Assembly: GCA_900543485.1 (NCBI GenBank)
Contig: UQRM01000004.1
Coordinates: 46,426-110,425, forward strand
Direction: 5' to 3'
Length of the DNA: 64,000 nucleotides
From: an uncultured Eubacterium sp.
Lineage (GTDB): Bacteria; Bacillota; Clostridia; Peptostreptococcales; Anaerovoracaceae
Shown here: piece after piece, positions 26,287 to 35,549 of the stretch
Numbering within the stretch: the stretch's first letter is position 1
How the letters are laid out: each line of letters starts with the position of its first letter
Notes under the pieces: generated by a model
Seen by the model: the letters and a program-made list of their open reading frames with translations, nothing else
The model's database searches: none
What the model was told of the DNA's origin: nothing
Made by a program: the position numbers and the translations under genes

Positions 26287-26317
26287 TTGACAAAATAAAA
26301 CGGGGGGGGGGTATAAT
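26287..26317 (+). promoter_or_regulatory. Promoter with ten-G tract in the spacer
   Basis: TTGACA (26287-26292) and TATAAT (26312-26317) are perfect boxes 19 bp apart. The spacer contains an uninterrupted run of ten G (26302-26311) abutting the -10 box. A change of the run by slippage would move the spacing through the 17-bp optimum and turn expression up or down. The transcript leads to the surface protein at 26,371. Confidence 0.8.
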
Positions 26318-26370
26318 ATACGGGATAAAAGCCAATGTCGAGTTTAAATTGATCTAGGAGGAAAAACATT

Positions 26371-27501
26371 ATGAAAAAGGCTTTAGTGATCGCATTGACC
26401 CTGCTGATGACGGTCGCGTTCTCTTCTACTGCCTTCGCGGCGACTGTGACGGAAGGATGGACGACACGAGATAACAACACGCCTATAGAGCCTGTAGGAA
26501 AAACGATAACGATTCCGGATACAGCAATAGGCGGAGCAAGTACCTACGCAATCAGAGGTGATGCTATCGATGGCACGAAAACGTATGAGGCGATAGTAGA
26601 TCTGAGCAAAGAGTATCAGCATGGCGAACTTTTCTGTATCAGTTTGGGGTTCGGTACTGATGCGGATACATATAATACTGAATTTTCAGTATGCACTCAG
26701 AAGAGCGGTGATGATTTCATTGTGTCGGCAGGCGTTGCCGGAGCAGATAGTATCACGGTAACAGAACCAGGAATCTATACGTATCAGTGGACCGTTTCCA
26801 AATCAGCGGATGGAATCAGTGCAAGCTTTGAAATCGCCGAGCTTGGACAGACTTTGAAATTCACTGATGAGGGGGAACTCGCGAAACTTCAAGATTCGAC
26901 AGTTGTAAGATATCTGTGGGCATTTGGAGGCGGCGCTGATCCTTCATCGTATCAGTTGGACAGAGATCTGGTGCTCTATACTGCAAAGCCTGAAATCCAG
27001 GGTGTCAGCGTAGTTGACGGGACTGACGGATATACTCCGGTTGAGATACCTCAGGTGGGACAAAAGCTTACTGCCAATGTGACTGTTGACGAAGGTACGG
27101 TAGGTTCGTATCCTGTGGATGAGAATATTTCTTATGTATGGTCCTATGAAGATTCGGATACTGTTCTTGGGACAGAGCCCGTTTATACTGTAACAGAAGA
27201 TAACCTGGGCAAGAAGATCGTCCTTACGGTCAGCGGCGGTAACCACGGATATGCCGGAATAGCAAGCTGGTCTGCAACTGACGTTGTAGGCGCTGAACCT
27301 GGTGAAGAGCCTACTGAGCCGGGCACGGATGATCCGACGACCGGAGACGGCCAGGATGGTACTGCTGCGGGGAACACTGACAAGGGCAACGGACAGCCGA
27401 AGACAGGAGACAGCAGCAATGTGCTGCCGTTTGTGGCTCTCTTGACGCTGGCCGCGGCAGCAGGAACGGCTGTAGCTGTTAAGAGAAGAACAAATCAGTA
27501 G
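26371..27501 (+). CDS. Secreted surface protein with sortase-type anchor
   Basis: 376 aa. Signal peptide MKKALVIALTLLMTVAFSSTAFA, probably cut before ATV. Residues 24-230 are beta-rich and unrecognised; 230-310 resemble an Ig-like repeat found in bacterial surface proteins (VWSYEDSDTVLGTEPVYTVTEDNLGKKI). A Gly/Pro/Asp/Thr-rich spacer (GEEPTEPGTDDPTTGDG) leads to a cell-wall sorting signal with variant pentapeptide QPKTG, a hydrophobic stretch and the basic tail KRRTNQ. RBS AGGAGG. No sortase gene is in the window. Expression is predicted to be phase variable through the poly-G promoter. Ligand unknown. Confidence 0.86.
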   Translation: MKKALVIALTLLMTVAFSSTAFAATVTEGWTTRDNNTPIEPVGKTITIPDTAIGGASTYAIRGDAIDGTKTYEAIVDLSKEYQHGELFCISLGFGTDADTYNTEFSVCTQKSGDDFIVSAGVAGADSITVTEPGIYTYQWTVSKSADGISASFEIAELGQTLKFTDEGELAKLQDSTVVRYLWAFGGGADPSSYQLDRDLVLYTAKPEIQGVSVVDGTDGYTPVEIPQVGQKLTANVTVDEGTVGSYPVDENISYVWSYEDSDTVLGTEPVYTVTEDNLGKKIVLTVSGGNHGYAGIASWSATDVVGAEPGEEPTEPGTDDPTTGDGQDGTAAGNTDKGNGQPKTGDSSNVLPFVALLTLAAAAGTAVAVKRRTNQ

Positions 27502-27575
27502 GATCCAGGGAAAACTGAGATAAAAGAGGTACAGGACTCGGCGCGATAGGGGCTGAGAACCGGAATCTGGATATT

Positions 27576-27627
27576 GAAGAGGCTTCGGAGCATAGCAGCA
27601 GGGATGATTCGAGCCTCTTTGATTTTT
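27576..27627 (+). terminator. Terminator after the surface-protein gene
   Basis: GAAGAGGCT and AGCCTCTTT arms around a long loop, followed by GATTTTT. Confidence 0.6.
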
Positions 27628-27692
27628 CCATTCGGCTGTGCGGCGTGACTAACGGTCTTGACAGAGATGGGCCAGCCAGTTCGCGGCTTTTG

Positions 27693-28023
27693 TGCCGGAT
27701 CTTTACTTTTTCTCTGAGATCCGGCACCTTTGACACAAATTGTTGCCGCCTTTTCGATTATTGAAAGAGATATGGCAAGCCTATTGCCGCATCCTCTTTG
27801 TGAAGCAAAAATTCGGCAAGTTTATTAAAAAAATTTCCGGGGCAATGCAGTTTGATGTCGTTGAATCAACAGATATATCCATTTGCGTGCCGGATGATCT
27901 TTGATCAAAAGGTATTCGGCAAATGCTCGTGTCATCACTGCCGGATCACTGTCTGTTTCATGAAATACGGCAAATGCTTGTGTCGGTACTGCCGGGTTTT
28001 CTAAAGCTGGTAAAAATCCGGCA
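27693..28023. repeat. Multi-hairpin dyad element, copy 2
   Basis: Six 34-nt units start at 27693, 27744, 27785, 27888, 27939 and 27990 (steps 51, 41, 103, 51, 51), the same series as copy 1 shifted by one unit. The first unit has a perfect 10-bp stem with paired base changes relative to copy 1. TGACAC (27731-27736) and GTGTCA (27929-27934) are mirror images about 27832.5, as are the centres of the first and fifth units and of the second and fourth units. It lies between the surface-protein gene and pyrG, in 800 bases without a credible gene. Confidence 0.85.
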
Positions 28024-28064
28024 CGAAAGCCTGGCACGAAAGCCTGCCAGGAAAGTCTGCCAGG
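28020..28064. repeat. Short 13-bp tandem repeat
   Basis: GGCACGAAAGCCT occurs twice in tandem (28020-28032, 28033-28045), followed by the variant GCCAGGAAAGTCT and a partial fourth copy, abutting the last hairpin of the larger element. Confidence 0.7.
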
Positions 28065-28128
28065 TATCTCAACAAGGCTCGCGGACTCGCGCGCAGGAGT
28101 TGCGTGCCTATTTACCACAAAAAACATC

Positions 28129-28158
28129 TTGCATGGCATATTCATTTGGTGCTATAAT
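28129..28158 (+). promoter_or_regulatory. Promoter of the pyrG leader
   Basis: TTGCAT (28129-28134), 18-bp spacer, TATAAT (28153-28158). The transcript should start near 28,165, just before the structured leader. Confidence 0.65.
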
Positions 28159-28174
28159 ATCAGAGTAATTTTTG

Positions 28175-28282
28175 TGCGCAAAAGATATGAGAATAAGGAA
28201 GACGGCAATGAGTTGGGGTCTGGTTTATCCTTCTCACCCAAAACGCCCGAGACCTTATCTTTTTTCTTTTTTGCGCATTTTT
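28175..28282 (+). ncRNA. Structured leader RNA or small RNA upstream of pyrG
   Basis: The 5' arm 28175-28198 (starting TGCGCAAAAG, ending AATAAGG) pairs along most of its length with 28253-28277 (starting CCTTATC, ending TTTTGCGCA), enclosing a further GGTCT/AGACC stem; five T follow. The whole transcript from the predicted start site to the T-run would be about 118 nt and nearly fully folded. It could be an attenuator for pyrG, which starts 47 bases later, or an independent small RNA. I see no GGG start like that used in Bacillus CTP-sensitive pyrG control. Confidence 0.55.
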
Positions 28283-28328
28283 AAATGATTTTCGGTGGGT
28301 TTGGTGTGCGATGATAAGAGGTGGAGTC

Positions 28329-29933
28329 ATGAAGAAGTACATATTTGTTACAGGTGGAGTAGTTTCAGGACTGGGAAAAGGGATAACGGCAGCGTCGCTG
28401 GGAAGGCTGCTGAAGGCCAGAGGGCTTAGGGTCTCTGCTCAGAAGCTGGATCCGTATATCAACGTAGATCCGGGGACCATGAGTCCGTATCAGCACGGAG
28501 AAGTGTTCGTGACAGAGGATGGCGCAGAGACAGATCTGGATCTGGGCCATTATGAGAGATTCATCGACGAGGATCTCAACAAGTATTCGAATCTGACGAC
28601 GGGGAAGGTATACTGGAACGTGCTCAACAAGGAGAGGAAGGGCGAGTACCTTGGCAGCACGGTGCAGGTGATACCACATATAACTAATGAGATAAAAGAT
28701 TTCATATACAATGTGGGAAAGACCAGCAATGCTGATGTGATAATAACGGAGATAGGCGGGACCGTGGGAGATATAGAAAGCCAGCCGTTCCTCGAGGCCA
28801 TAAGGCAGGTCTCGCTGGAGCAGGGAAAGGAAAACTGTCTGTTCATCCACGTTACGCTGGTACCGTACCTGAAGAGTTCAGGGGAACATAAATCGAAGCC
28901 GACTCAGCATTCGGTAAAAGAATTGAGGACAATGGGCATATCTCCTGATATAATAGTGATGAGATCAGACGAGCCTATCGATGAGGGCATTGCGGAAAAG
29001 ATATCTCTGTTTTGCAATGTCAAGCCGGACTGTGTCATAGAGAACAAGACTCTGCCGGTCCTGTATGAGGCGCCACTGATGCTGGAAAAATCCAGATTTT
29101 CATGGATCGTGTGCAGGGAACTGGGGATAAACGCAGGGCCTTGCGAGATGACTGAGTGGGAAGCTATGGTAGACAGGATAAAGGCCAGAAAAGAGTGCGT
29201 ACGCATCGCTATCGTAGGTAAGTATGTCAAGCTTCACGACGCCTATCTTTCCGTAGCGGAGGCACTTAAGCACGGCGGATATGAGAATGGTTGCCATATT
29301 GACATCAAGTGGGTGGAAGCGGAAGATGTGAACGGGGATTCCGTTTCACAGCTGTTGGGTGATGTGGACGGTATACTGGTCCCGGGCGGCTTTGGCGACA
29401 GAGGTATAGAAGGAAAGATAACGGCGGCCGGGTATGCCAGGGAAGAAAGGATACCGTATTTTGGCATATGTCTGGGGATGCAGATCGCAGCCATAGAGTT
29501 CGCACGCGGTGTGCTGGGCCTGGATGATGCCGATTCGGGAGAGTTCAGCGGAACTTGCGATCATAAGATAATAGATTTCATGCCTGACCAGTACGGTGAT
29601 ATCCCTAAGGGCGGGACTATGCGCCTGGGTGCTTATCCGTGTGTCGTGACAGCGGGGACCATAATGGAAAGAGCCTATGGTACCAGAGAGATATCAGAAC
29701 GTCACAGACACAGATACGAGTTCAACAATGAGTACAGGGAAGCCTTCGAAGGGAACGGCATGAGGATAGCAGGGACATCGCCTGACGGCAGGCTGGTGGA
29801 AGCCATCGAGCTGGAGGATCATCCGCATTACGTGGGTGTACAGTACCATCCGGAGTTCAAAAGCCGGCCTAACAAAGCTCATCCGCTGTTCAGAGAATTC
29901 ATAAAGTCCGCCTTCGAGAACAGAAAAAGATAA
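28329..29933 (+). CDS. pyrG: CTP synthase
   Basis: 534 aa, typical length. It aminates UTP to CTP with glutamine. The N-terminal synthetase domain begins [19 protein letters not shown] and contains [27 protein letters not shown]; the C-terminal class I amidotransferase has the nucleophile in YFGICLGMQ near residue 381 and His/Glu in [13 protein letters not shown] 28329, after AGAGGTGGAG, is preferred to an ATG six codons earlier that overlaps the ribosome site. Confidence 0.97.
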   Translation: MKKYIFVTGGVVSGLGKGITAASLGRLLKARGLRVSAQKLDPYINVDPGTMSPYQHGEVFVTEDGAETDLDLGHYERFIDEDLNKYSNLTTGKVYWNVLNKERKGEYLGSTVQVIPHITNEIKDFIYNVGKTSNADVIITEIGGTVGDIESQPFLEAIRQVSLEQGKENCLFIHVTLVPYLKSSGEHKSKPTQHSVKELRTMGISPDIIVMRSDEPIDEGIAEKISLFCNVKPDCVIENKTLPVLYEAPLMLEKSRFSWIVCRELGINAGPCEMTEWEAMVDRIKARKECVRIAIVGKYVKLHDAYLSVAEALKHGGYENGCHIDIKWVEAEDVNGDSVSQLLGDVDGILVPGGFGDRGIEGKITAAGYAREERIPYFGICLGMQIAAIEFARGVLGLDDADSGEFSGTCDHKIIDFMPDQYGDIPKGGTMRLGAYPCVVTAGTIMERAYGTREISERHRHRYEFNNEYREAFEGNGMRIAGTSPDGRLVEAIELEDHPHYVGVQYHPEFKSRPNKAHPLFREFIKSAFENRKR

Positions 29934-29958
29934 GACGACAGGAGGAAATCAAAGGGAC

Positions 29959-30546
29959 ATGTACATAAGGAACAATACGCTGGCGGTCATATTCAGAGTG
30001 ATATTCATCATAGTATGCGGAGCCGGGATAGTGATGAGACTGATGGGAACCGGTTCGATCATAGGAACGGTCCTGGGCGAGTTCGCGCTGGTAGCCAATG
30101 CCGCGGCACTGATATATTTCGCATATCTGATAATAGCCAGACCGGGATACGAGAGAGGCGCGCTGAGGGGAGCAGTGACCATTTACATGGTGATAACGTT
30201 CATCGTCTACTATTTCATGTATTTCGGGACGGCGCTGTCGCGTCCGGAACAGCTGTCGGTGGCGGGTTACCTGTTATACTTTGTGGCGCCTCTGATGGCG
30301 TTGGCTGATTATCTGTTGTTTTGCAGGAAAGGAGAATTTACGGCATACAGCCCGGTCGTATGGGCTATAATACCGGTGCTTTTCAACATTGCCGTCTTTA
30401 TTGTCAACAGGTTGGGATTTGCTATGGATACCATTCCGTATTTCAATCTGATGGGAATGAATCTGATCGCTACGTTGTTCATCTTTCTGGGTATAAGCTA
30501 CCTGCTTTTCGTCATAGACAATATGATGGCCGGGAGGAGACGTTAA
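29959..30546 (+). CDS. Six-helix membrane protein, Pr6Pr-like
   Basis: 195 aa with about six hydrophobic helices. The pattern TIQSN-less but with LLYFVAPLMALADYLLF in helix four resembles Pr6Pr/FAR-17a-like membrane proteins, whose function in bacteria is unknown. It follows pyrG by 25 bases with AGGAGG, probably in the same transcript. The family assignment is tentative. Confidence 0.65.
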   Translation: MYIRNNTLAVIFRVIFIIVCGAGIVMRLMGTGSIIGTVLGEFALVANAAALIYFAYLIIARPGYERGALRGAVTIYMVITFIVYYFMYFGTALSRPEQLSVAGYLLYFVAPLMALADYLLFCRKGEFTAYSPVVWAIIPVLFNIAVFIVNRLGFAMDTIPYFNLMGMNLIATLFIFLGISYLLFVIDNMMAGRRR

Positions 30547-30605
30547 TGCCCGCGTCATGTATTCCAAGGAGGCGGTCTCATGGGAACGAGGCAGCCTCCT
30601 GCTTT

Positions 30606-30860
30606 TTATCTCTTTTTATGTAAATACTTTTCTCTGGTAGCAAGACCACCTCTGATGTGGCGTTCAGCCTTGTTGTTGTCCAACACCTCTTTTACCTCAG
30701 CGGCAAGTCCGGGATTGATCTCATGGAGCCGCTCGGTGATATCCTTGTGCACCGTGGATTTGGAGACTCTGAATTTGGCCGCAGTGCTCCTGACCGTCGC
30801 GCCGGTCTCCACGATGTAGCGGGCCAGTTCCAGTACCCGCTCCTCGATGTAATCTTTCAT
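30606..30860 (-). CDS. spoIIID: Stage III sporulation transcriptional regulator SpoIIID
   Basis: 84 aa. The helix-turn-helix VRSTAAKFRVSKSTVHKDITERL and the basic C-terminus GGLATREKYLHKKR match SpoIIID, the mother-cell regulator that works with sigma-E. RBS AAGGGGTGG. It is next to an mreB-type gene, as in Bacillus (spoIIID-mbl), although here the two are divergent. Strong evidence that the host of this part makes endospores. Confidence 0.96.
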   Translation of the reverse strand: MKDYIEERVLELARYIVETGATVRSTAAKFRVSKSTVHKDITERLHEINPGLAAEVKEVLDNNKAERHIRGGLATREKYLHKKR

Positions 30861-31014
30861 AGTATTGACAGTTCACCACCCCTTGATTTATTAACTTTTC
30901 AGTCAAAACAATATATGTCGGAATTTAAAAAATATACTTGCTTTGGATTTTCGGTGTAAATTTCTTTTGTGTGGTAAAACTAAGCGATAACTGATAAAAT
31001 GAAAGGAGCAGGCG

Positions 31015-32064
31015 ATGTTTCCCATATCGCGTTTTAATGATATGATGTTCAATGAAGAAGTGGGGATAGACTTGGGCACGGCCAATGTGCTCATATATGT
31101 AGACGGAAAAGGAATAGTACTGGAAGAGCCGTCGGTGGTGGCTATAAACAGGGACACCAAGGAAATACTGGCAGTTGGCAGCGAGGCCAAGCGGATGATA
31201 GGCAGGACGCCGGGCAATATTTCCGCCGTAAGACCGCTGCGGGACGGTGTGATCTCAGATTATGACGTTACGGAAAAGATGCTGCAGTATTTCATAAAGA
31301 AGACATGCGGCGGCAATCGTTTCTTCAAGCCGAGGCTGGTGGTATGTGTGCCCAGCGGAGTCACCGAGGTGGAAAAACGGGCGGTGAAGGAGGCGGCGCT
31401 CCAGGCCGGCGGCGGAGCGGTATATCTGATAGAGGAGCCGGTGGCTGCAGCCATAGGCGCGGGGATAGATATCACCGCGCCGGAAGGTATCATGATAATA
31501 GATATAGGTGGAGGCACTACCGATATTGCCGTCATTTCCATGGGCGGCATAGTGACAAGCACTTCGGTCAAGATGGCCGGTGACAAGTTCGACGACCACA
31601 TCATCAAGTACATGAGAAAAAAGTACAGACTGTTCATAGGGGACAGGATGGCGGAGAAGTTGAAACGGGAAGCCGGAATGGCATCTTCGGAGGAGGAATC
31701 GCTCATTACGCTGTGTAAGGGAAGAGACCTTGTGACGGGCCTCCCAAGGACAGTAGAGGTGAGGTCAGAGGAGATCCTGGAGGCTCTGGAGGAGCCTCTG
31801 GACATCATATGCGAGGCGACTCATGGAGTGTTGGAAAAGACACCTCCCGAGCTGGCGGCTGATGTGGGTGAGCGAGGTATCGTCATAACAGGCGGAGGCG
31901 CTCACCTGAGAGGACTGAACAGGAGGATAGAGGAGCGGACAGGGATCAGGACGGTAATAGCTGACGACGCGGATCTGTGTGTAGTGAGAGGTACCGGTGA
32001 AGCGCTTAAATTCATAGATGTGATAAGCAGGAACAGTTTGAACAGGAGAGAGACGTATATATGA
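31015..32064 (+). CDS. mbl: MreB/Mbl-type cell-shape actin
   Basis: 349 aa. Actin-fold ATPase that guides lateral wall synthesis. Nucleotide-binding motifs are VGIDLGTANVLIYVDGKGIVLEEPSVVA, IEEPVAAAIGAG, DIGGGTTDIAVIS and ITGGGAHLRGL. Proximity to spoIIID suggests the Mbl orthologue rather than MreB itself, since mreB normally sits with mreCD. RBS AAAGGAGCAGG. Overlaps the next gene by four bases. Confidence 0.9.
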   Translation: MFPISRFNDMMFNEEVGIDLGTANVLIYVDGKGIVLEEPSVVAINRDTKEILAVGSEAKRMIGRTPGNISAVRPLRDGVISDYDVTEKMLQYFIKKTCGGNRFFKPRLVVCVPSGVTEVEKRAVKEAALQAGGGAVYLIEEPVAAAIGAGIDITAPEGIMIIDIGGGTTDIAVISMGGIVTSTSVKMAGDKFDDHIIKYMRKKYRLFIGDRMAEKLKREAGMASSEEESLITLCKGRDLVTGLPRTVEVRSEEILEALEEPLDIICEATHGVLEKTPPELAADVGERGIVITGGGAHLRGLNRRIEERTGIRTVIADDADLCVVRGTGEALKFIDVISRNSLNRRETYI

Positions 32065-33203
32065 GACTGGAACTTATAGCGACGGCCACATTCGGGCTGG
32101 AGGCCGTAGTGAAGCGTGAGATAGAGCAGCTGGGGTACAGGATACTGAAGACAGAGGATGGCAAGGTGACCTATATGGGGGATGAAAGAGCCATAGTCAG
32201 ATCCAATCTGTGGCTGCGGAGTGCCGACAGGGTACTGCTGAAAATGGCAGAATTTGAGGCCAGAGAGTTTGAAGAACTGTTCCAGCGGACCAAGGCTCTG
32301 GACTGGGAACAGCTCGTCCCGCTGGACGGAAAGTTCACCGTCACGGGAACATCGGTGAAATCCAGGCTTCACAGCGTGCCGGCATGTCAGAAGATCGTCA
32401 AGAAGGCTATTGTGGAAAAGCTGAAGGAATTTTACGATGTGGAGACTTTCCCCGAGACTGGAGCCCAGTACACGGTCAAGGTCACTATATTGAAAGACAG
32501 AGTCACACTGACCATAGATACCAGTGGGGCGGGTCTTCACAAGAGGGGATACAGGCAGGCTGATGTGGCGGCGCCTATAAAGGAAACGCTGGCGGCAGCG
32601 CTGGTACAGCTCTCCTTCTGGAAAGCCGGGCGTATACTGGTGGATCCATGCTGCGGCTCAGGTACTATACCAATAGAGGCCGCCATGATAGGCAGGAACA
32701 TCGCGCCGGGGCTCAACAGGAGCTTTGCCTGCGAAGAATGGGAGCTGATAGAAAAGGATATCTGGAGGGAGGAGAAGAAGGCGGCGTTTCAGGCTATCGA
32801 CTATAACGCAGAGCTGGAGATATACGGATACGATATAAATGGCAGAGCGGTCAGAGCCGCTATGGAAAATGCTCAGGAGGCGGGCGTCGATGACTGCATA
32901 GCATTCAGGCGGCAGGATGTGGCGAAGCTGGAACCCACAGGAGAAAACGGCATCATCATCGTCAATCCTCCTTATGGTGAGAGGATAGGCGAGGAGGCAC
33001 AGATCAAGGAGATATACAAGGCTCTTGGCGGATTTTTAAAAGATTATCCCGACTGGTCACTCTTCATGATAACGACGGATAAGGAGGCGGAAGAAAGGGT
33101 GGCGGGCCGGAAGGCCGACAGGCGCAGGAAGCTGTATAACGGCAGGCTGGAAACGTGTTACTACCAGTTCCATGGTCAGAGAAGGACATTAGAGGGAAGA
33201 TAA
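32061..33203 (+). CDS. THUMP-domain rRNA guanine N2-methyltransferase (RlmL/YpsC-like)
   Basis: 380 aa. A ferredoxin-like plus THUMP N-terminal half (to about 155, with VTLTIDTSGAGLHKRGYR) is followed by a Rossmann methyltransferase with DPCCGSGTIPIEAA and the catalytic NPPYGER. Homologues methylate G2445 of 23S rRNA; Bacillus YpsC is the closest named relative I know. Translationally coupled to mbl (ATGA). Confidence 0.92.
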   Translation: MRLELIATATFGLEAVVKREIEQLGYRILKTEDGKVTYMGDERAIVRSNLWLRSADRVLLKMAEFEAREFEELFQRTKALDWEQLVPLDGKFTVTGTSVKSRLHSVPACQKIVKKAIVEKLKEFYDVETFPETGAQYTVKVTILKDRVTLTIDTSGAGLHKRGYRQADVAAPIKETLAAALVQLSFWKAGRILVDPCCGSGTIPIEAAMIGRNIAPGLNRSFACEEWELIEKDIWREEKKAAFQAIDYNAELEIYGYDINGRAVRAAMENAQEAGVDDCIAFRRQDVAKLEPTGENGIIIVNPPYGERIGEEAQIKEIYKALGGFLKDYPDWSLFMITTDKEAEERVAGRKADRRRKLYNGRLETCYYQFHGQRRTLEGR

Positions 33204-33288
33204 GGCATCTCACATAAAAAAGCTCCTCCGGGAGATAATATATATCATATTTACATAGCACTTATAATCAAGTAAAGGAGAACATAAA

Positions 33289-34284
33289 ATGGCGGTTAAT
33301 TTGAAAGGAAGAAGTTTTTTGACGCTGATGGATTTTACCACTGAGGAGATCAGGTATATGCTGGATCTGGCCAGAGATCTTAAAGCAAAGAAGAGAGCCG
33401 GCATCAGGACGGAAGCTCTCAGAGGAAAAAACATCGTGCTTCTGTTCGAGAAGACGTCCACCAGGACAAGATGCTCATTCGAGGTGGCATGCCACGATGA
33501 AGGCGGGCATGTGACGTTCCTGGACGCGAAGAGTTCACAGATGGGGAAGAAGGAGAGTCTGGAGGATACGGCCAAAGTACTGGGAAGGTTTTTCGACGGG
33601 ATAGAGTACAGGGGCTACGAGCAGTCGGTAGTGGAAGATCTGGCCAAGTATTCTGGAGTACCTGTCTGGAACGGACTCACCGACGTGGATCATCCAACTC
33701 AGATACTGGCGGATATGCTGACTATAGAGGAGCACATCGCCAAGCCTCTCAGCAAGGTAAAGGTGATCTTCTGCGGTGATATAAGGAACAATATGAGCTA
33801 TGCCTGGATGTATGGCTGTGCCAAGATGGGGATGCACTACGTGGCTTACGGGCCTGATGTGCTGGCTCAGCAACTGGATCAGGATATAATGAAGAAGGTG
33901 AGGACGGTAGCTGACGAGACGGGAGCCGTCATCGAAGTGTCTTCTGATCCGGCATGCCTCAAAGGAGCGGACGTGATATACACCGATATATGGGCTTCGA
34001 TGGGAGAAGAAGATCAGATAGAGGAAAGGGTGAAGCTGCTGTCGCCTTACAAGGTGACCATGGAAATGCTGGAAAAGACAGAAAATCCGGACGTTATTTT
34101 CCTCCACTGCCTGCCGTCCTTCCATGATTTTGAAACGGATATGGCCAGGGAGCAGAAGGAAAAGGGCCTTGATATAAGGGAAGTCACCGATGAAGTATTC
34201 AGGAGCAGGCATTCCAAGGTGTTCGACGAAGCGGAGAACAGGATGCATACAATCAAGGCCATTATCGTGGCGACGATGGGATGA
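33289..34284 (+). CDS. arcB: Ornithine carbamoyltransferase
   Basis: 331 aa. Carbamoyl-phosphate motif EKTSTRTRCSFEVA, ornithine loop HCLPSFHD and NGLTDVDHPTQ are all present. Position ahead of arcA and arcC shows a catabolic role: citrulline + phosphate to ornithine + carbamoyl phosphate. RBS AAAGGAG; TATAAT near 33,263 may be its -10 box. Confidence 0.94.
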   Translation: MAVNLKGRSFLTLMDFTTEEIRYMLDLARDLKAKKRAGIRTEALRGKNIVLLFEKTSTRTRCSFEVACHDEGGHVTFLDAKSSQMGKKESLEDTAKVLGRFFDGIEYRGYEQSVVEDLAKYSGVPVWNGLTDVDHPTQILADMLTIEEHIAKPLSKVKVIFCGDIRNNMSYAWMYGCAKMGMHYVAYGPDVLAQQLDQDIMKKVRTVADETGAVIEVSSDPACLKGADVIYTDIWASMGEEDQIEERVKLLSPYKVTMEMLEKTENPDVIFLHCLPSFHDFETDMAREQKEKGLDIREVTDEVFRSRHSKVFDEAENRMHTIKAIIVATMG

Positions 34285-34319
34285 CGATGAGGCGATGATT
34301 ATATGACTCGGAGGGATTT

Positions 34320-35537
34320 ATGAAAAAAGGGGTAAACAACTATTCGGAAATAGGCAAGCTGAATAAAGTCCTGCTCCATCGCATAGGCGATGAGATAGAA
34401 GGACTGGTGCCAGACAATTTCGAGCGGCTGTTGTTTGACGATATACCGTATCTTGCGGTAGCGCAGCAGGAGCATGACAGGTTCGCTGATCTGCTGAGGG
34501 AGAATGGCGTGGAAGTCATCTATTATGTGGACGAGTCAGCGAAAGCTCTGAAGGACAGGAACGTAAGACAGATGTTCGTGAAGCGGTTCATAGACGAAAG
34601 CGACGTGCATTCCGACGCGGTCAGGGAAGCTCTGGAAGATTACCTGCTGAGGATGGAGCCGAGGAAACTGGTGGAGAAGGTCATCTCCGGCGTCAGGAAA
34701 AGCGAGCTGGATGTCAAGTCAAATTCGCTGGCCGACTACATTTCCGCCGGTTATCCTTACTATACGGATCCGATGCCTAACCTGTATTTTACCAGAGACC
34801 AGGGCGCGTGTATCGGCAGCGGTGTCAGCGTCCATCATATGAGCACCTCGGCCAGGAGGCGGGAAGCGTTGCTGCTCCAGTATATGTTCAGGTATGACGA
34901 AGATTTCGCCCCTGAGGGAACGGAGCTGTGGTACGATTACGATCAGGCTTATTCCATAGAAGGCGGAGATGTGCTGGTGCTGTCGGATGAGATCGTCGCT
35001 ATAGGTCTGTCTCAGCGGACTACGGTGGCAGGGATAGAGCAGCTGGCCAGAAACATTCTGGATAATTCAACGTTCAGGAAGATACTGGTGTTCGACATAC
35101 CAAAGAGAAGAGCGTTCATGCACCTGGATACGGTGTTTACCATGGTTGATTTCGACAAGTTCACTATCCATCCGGAGATAGAGGGGCCGCTGCAGATCTA
35201 TGAGATAACCCTCGACAGGAGCGGGGAAACTCATTTCAGCAGCGTACAGGATCAGCTGGCCAGCATACTGAAGACAGAGCTGGGACTTCCGGCGGTAGAG
35301 CTGATAAGATGCGGCGGCGACGACCCTCAGGCAGCGCAGAGGGAGCAATGGAACGATGGTTCCAATACGCTGGCCATAGCGCCGGGAGTGGTGGTGACTT
35401 ATGAAAGGAACTACGTGACCAATGAGCTGCTGGACAGGAAGGGGATAAAGGTGCTGACTATACCCAGCTCCGAGCTTTCAAGAGGCAGAGGCGGCCCAAG
35501 GTGCATGAGCTGCCCTGTAAACAGGGACGACATATAG
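34320..35537 (+). CDS. arcA: Arginine deiminase
   Basis: 405 aa. It hydrolyses arginine to citrulline and ammonia. Catalytic features: FTRDQGACIG, MHLDTVFTMVD (His-Asp) and the C-terminal Cys of RCMSCPVNRDDI at about residue 398. RBS GGAGGG. Second gene of the arginine deiminase operon. Confidence 0.97.
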   Translation: MKKGVNNYSEIGKLNKVLLHRIGDEIEGLVPDNFERLLFDDIPYLAVAQQEHDRFADLLRENGVEVIYYVDESAKALKDRNVRQMFVKRFIDESDVHSDAVREALEDYLLRMEPRKLVEKVISGVRKSELDVKSNSLADYISAGYPYYTDPMPNLYFTRDQGACIGSGVSVHHMSTSARRREALLLQYMFRYDEDFAPEGTELWYDYDQAYSIEGGDVLVLSDEIVAIGLSQRTTVAGIEQLARNILDNSTFRKILVFDIPKRRAFMHLDTVFTMVDFDKFTIHPEIEGPLQIYEITLDRSGETHFSSVQDQLASILKTELGLPAVELIRCGGDDPQAAQREQWNDGSNTLAIAPGVVVTYERNYVTNELLDRKGIKVLTIPSSELSRGRGGPRCMSCPVNRDDI

Positions 35538-35549
35538 GAGGGTCAAGGT

